Assembly (NCBI GenBank): GCA_020431405.1
Contig: JAGQIK010000166.1
Coordinates: forward strand, 1-42,775
Source of the DNA: Myxococcales bacterium
Lineage (GTDB): Bacteria > Myxococcota_A > Polyangia > GCA-2747355
Direction: 5' to 3'
Length of the DNA: 42,775 bases
The position numbers and the translations under genes are program-made. Shown here piece after piece: positions 39,388-42,775 of this stretch; within the stretch, counting starts at the first letter, position 1, and each line of letters starts with the position of its first letter. The notes below the pieces were generated by a model that was not told where the DNA came from, made no database searches, and saw nothing but the letters and a program-made list of their open reading frames with translations.

Positions 39388-40536
39388 CTAGCGGCGACAG
39401 TCTTGATGCGGCGTGTCGCTGCACGCGCGACAGAGGCCGGTGGTGCTGTCGCAATAGTGCGCCGCGGCGCAGTCGAAGCGCACGCGACAGTCGGGCACGC
39501 AGGTCGGGCCGCGATCACCGACGGCGCAGATGTGACCTGCTTGGCAGGTCACGCGATCGCAGCTGTGAGCGGGTAGACAGCGTCCCTGCTGCGGGCCGCT
39601 GGTCGCGCAGGTGTAGAGCGTGACGCCTGGTGGGTTGCACTGGCTGTCGTCGGTGCAGCCGTTGCCGCCCTGGCAGGGGCGATCGGTGTTGGAGCCGGTG
39701 ACCTCGAAGCTCGCCTCGAACGGATCGTTGCCCGGCGAGAGCGCGTCTTGGTCGAGGGCGTTGCCCGAGGTGTCGACCACGCCGGTGCCGACCACCAGCC
39801 GATACGCGCCGCCGGCGAGCTTGCAGCCGTCGCCGAGGCGCGCGCTGACGACGGTGCGCTCCTCGCGCAGGCCGAGCTCGACGACGGTGGTGTCTTCGAT
39901 GGTCAGCGCGAGCGGCACGGCGATCTCGGCGCCGGTGCGCGCGCTGTAGCGCAGCTCGAGGTTGGTCTCGACGCTGGCCGGTCGCACCCACTTGGATAGC
40001 TCGACGTAGATCAGGCCGAGCGCCGCGGGCACGTTGCTCTGGCCGCTTTGCGGCAGGCTGACCACCACGCGTGGCGGCAGGTAGCGCGGCCGCAGGTCGA
40101 GCGGCAGCGTGACGTCACGGCCGTCGCCCGGCTCGAAGCGCGTCGGTGTGCTGCCGCCGACGGCTGCGATCTCGTTGCCGGCGAGGCCGACGACGCCGAG
40201 CTGAAACTCGCCGTCGCCGATCGACGCGCCGCCGACGAGGCGCAGCTTGGGCAGCGTCGAGCCGAGCACTGGGTGGGTGTAGACGAGCTCGTCTTCGCCG
40301 TCGTCGTCGACGTCGGCGAGCGTGAAGGCTGCGCCGGCCGCCGCGAAGCCGCCCGGGCGATCGAGCGTGACGCGCAGCGAGTCGATGGTCTCGGCGACGA
40401 GCGCTTCGCTGTTGATGCGCGGGTCCGGACTGAGCTGCAGGCGAATCTGCGGTCCCTCGTCGCTGCAGCCGATGGCGACTAGCGCGAGCGCAGCCAGCGC
40501 GGGCAGCAGAGACAGCCGTGACGACCACGTACGCAT
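39388..40536 (-). CDS. Lipoprotein with Ig-like (Big_5 type) domain and Cys-rich tail
   Basis: 382 residues. The lipobox is LVAIGC (Cys24). Residues 25-150 form a beta-rich domain including an FG-GAP-like loop (TLADVDDDGEDELVY). Residues about 150-280 resemble a bacterial Ig-like domain of the Big_5/SbsA type (YLPPRVVVSLPQSGQSNVP, GGAYRLVVGTGVVDTSGNAL), where an 'opposite of a local maximum' fold surrounds a TSGNxLD loop. The last 85 residues are Cys-rich (CTDDSQCNPPG, CDRVTCQAGHIC, RVRFDCAAAHYC). It is probably a surface protein. TATCTT six bases before the ATG, with no ribosome binding site, suggests a leaderless mRNA. Confidence 0.85.
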   Translation of the reverse strand: MRTWSSRLSLLPALAALALVAIGCSDEGPQIRLQLSPDPRINSEALVAETIDSLRVTLDRPGGFAAAGAAFTLADVDDDGEDELVYTHPVLGSTLPKLRLVGGASIGDGEFQLGVVGLAGNEIAAVGGSTPTRFEPGDGRDVTLPLDLRPRYLPPRVVVSLPQSGQSNVPAALGLIYVELSKWVRPASVETNLELRYSARTGAEIAVPLALTIEDTTVVELGLREERTVVSARLGDGCKLAGGAYRLVVGTGVVDTSGNALDQDALSPGNDPFEASFEVTGSNTDRPCQGGNGCTDDSQCNPPGVTLYTCATSGPQQGRCLPAHSCDRVTCQAGHICAVGDRGPTCVPDCRVRFDCAAAHYCDSTTGLCRACSDTPHQDCRR

Positions 40537-40542
40537 TCACCA

Positions 40543-40548
40543 AAGATA
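40543..40548 (-). promoter_or_regulatory. Candidate -10 box TATCTT, leaderless promoter
   Basis: On the minus strand, TATCTT ends six bases before the ATG at 40536. The spacer TGGTGA has no Shine-Dalgarno sequence. Confidence 0.45.
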
Positions 40549-40664
40549 CAGCACGGCACGTGCCAGCGCGCGCGCGAGGCTAGATGCGCGATATCGCGTG
40601 GCGGGTGTCGCGCGGTCGTGACACGCTCGTCGCGCGCTCGCGACGCGGCGAAGGGGTCAGCTCT

Positions 40665-42011
<1,347 letters not shown>

Positions 42012-42022
42012 CGACAGCGGAG

Positions 42023-42028
42023 ATTATA
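42023..42028 (-). promoter_or_regulatory. TATAAT -10 box, near-leaderless promoter
   Basis: A consensus TATAAT on the minus strand ends 11 bases before the ATG at 42011 and 12 bases past the stop of the upstream gene. The predicted 5' leader is only about 4 bases. This argues that the FHA regulator is transcribed on its own despite the short 36-base gap. Confidence 0.5.
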
Positions 42029-42047
42029 GACCAGGCGGGCAGCGAGC

Positions 42048-42775
42048 CTAGCGACCGCGAAGGCTGCTCAGCGCGCGCGAGATGCGCGTGCTCGCGGCAG
42101 CGTATTGGCCGGCGAGCACCAGGCGCAGCGCGTTCTGCGAGGCGGCGCGATGGGCGCGCTGCTTGTCGGGCGCGGCGCGCTCGAGGGCGCGCTGCAGACG
42201 GCCGAGCTTGCGCTCGACGAAGGCGCGGTCGGGGTGAAACGCGTCGGCGCGCGCGGCGACGTCCTTGCTCGTCTTGTCGGCCGCGACGGCGTCAGCGGCG
42301 CGCAGCGCGCGGCGTGCGGCGGCGACGGCGCGATCGAAGCTGGCGAGGTCTCCGGCGTAAAGGCCGCGTTGGCGCGCGCGGGTGACGGCCTTGGCGAGGC
42401 GCGCGCGCGCCGCGGCGATGTCGGGAACGCGCGGTTTGGCGGCGGCCGGCACCTCGACGCGCACGACGCGCGTCTTGGCGATTGCGGGGGGTGGGGCCTT
42501 GCTGGCGACGGCGCGGCGTCGGCGGTGGGCGCGGCGACGGCTGCGGCGGCTGGGTCGCCGCGCGATGGGGTGGTGCTTGGTCGACGCTGGCTGGAGAGGC
42601 GCGACGGCGGCGGCATCGAGCTCGCGCGACGCGAAGTTGGCGGTGCCCGCGTCGGCGGTGCTAGCCGGTGCGCGTGTGCTGGCGTCGGCGCGCGCTGGCG
42701 TGACCACGGCGGCGCCTGCATCGCGAGCGTGCGCCGTCGACGCGCCCGCGCCGGGTCGCGTCGTGAGCCACCACC
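42048..42775 (-). CDS. Ala/Arg-rich protein, N-terminus cut by window edge
   Basis: The reading frame is open to the right edge, giving about 242 residues. GTG at 42707 is the first internal start, but the frame continues upstream (WWLTTRPGAGAS), so the true start is probably outside. The N-terminal visible part is a low-complexity Ala/Thr/Pro/Arg stretch with an RRSRRRAHRRRR patch. From about residue 115 it becomes a helical, charged domain (ARLAKAVTRARQRGLYAGDL, RKLGRLQRALERAAPDKQRA). It could be the C-terminal extension of a larger envelope or kinase protein; I do not recognise it. The Trp-Trp-Leu at the edge might end a membrane segment. It precedes the FHA regulator on the same strand. 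Confidence 0.6.
   Translation of the reverse strand, partial: WWLTTRPGAGASTAHARDAGAAVVTPARADASTRAPASTADAGTANFASRELDAAAVAPLQPASTKHHPIARRPSRRSRRRAHRRRRAVASKAPPPAIAKTRVVRVEVPAAAKPRVPDIAAARARLAKAVTRARQRGLYAGDLASFDRAVAAARRALRAADAVAADKTSKDVAARADAFHPDRAFVERKLGRLQRALERAAPDKQRAHRAASQNALRLVLAGQYAAASTRISRALSSLRGR

Noticed and set aside
42068-42721. A second minus-strand frame (Pro/Ser/Arg-rich) at the right edge
   Set aside because: Its composition is the out-of-frame pattern of the Ala/Arg-rich gene; the 42048 frame has a helical domain and stays open to the edge.

Overview
The window is very G+C-rich DNA with tightly packed genes on both strands. The gene style points to a Myxococcota-like or other former 'deltaproteobacterial' genome: many lipoproteins with long Asp/Ser/Thr/Pro-rich linkers, Cys-rich and FG-GAP repeat surface proteins, kinase-like proteins, and sigma-54 activators at both edges (one with an FHA domain). 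This assignment rests on gene style alone; there is no rRNA or other marker gene. I see no tRNA, rRNA, CRISPR array, insertion sequence, phage or integrase. Forty protein genes are supported, two of them cut by the window edges. No gene-free stretch is longer than about 260 bases.

Layout. 1-10.5 kb: a sigma-54 response regulator (cut), a secreted phospholipase D-like protein, a kinase-like protein lacking a recognisable N-lobe, a LysR regulator with a NAD-malic enzyme, a persulfide dioxygenase-rhodanese fusion, a lipoprotein and a C45-type N-terminal-nucleophile hydrolase. 10.5-17 kb: a double VOC protein, then a minus-strand run of two paralogous coiled-coil proteins and four lipoproteins, including a HExxH metalloprotease. 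17-24 kb: an FG-GAP lipoprotein, a secreted ParB-like protein, a LysE exporter, a PI-PLC-like lipoprotein and two tandem secreted paralogues of unknown function. 24-28.8 kb: a cluster of small-molecule-type folds (two SRPBCC, two VOC, two AraC, one ArsR and a two-domain barrel-like lipoprotein) around a perfect 18-bp operator-like palindrome. 28.8-42.8 kb: a carbohydrate-binding-like lipoprotein, an NAD(P)-binding protein, a five-repeat Cys-rich lipoprotein, a protein with only a kinase N-lobe, a secreted HAD-YunG-like fusion, a Prc-type S41 protease, three more lipoproteins, an FHA-sigma-54 activator and an Ala/Arg-rich C-terminal fragment.

How the genes fit together. Fourteen of the forty products look like lipoproteins and at least five more have Sec-type signal peptides, so the window is mainly an envelope and secretion region. 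Several exported products look like hydrolases (PLD, PI-PLC, HExxH, S41, HAD, ParB-like). Core metabolism is limited to malate oxidation and sulfide/persulfide detoxification. Two genome-style signals stand out. First, many genes without a Shine-Dalgarno sequence have a TANNNT-like -10 box ending only 6-11 nt before the start codon, as expected for leaderless mRNAs. Second, about two thirds of the genes end in TAG, often inside CTAG, where a genome this G+C-rich would be expected to favour TGA.
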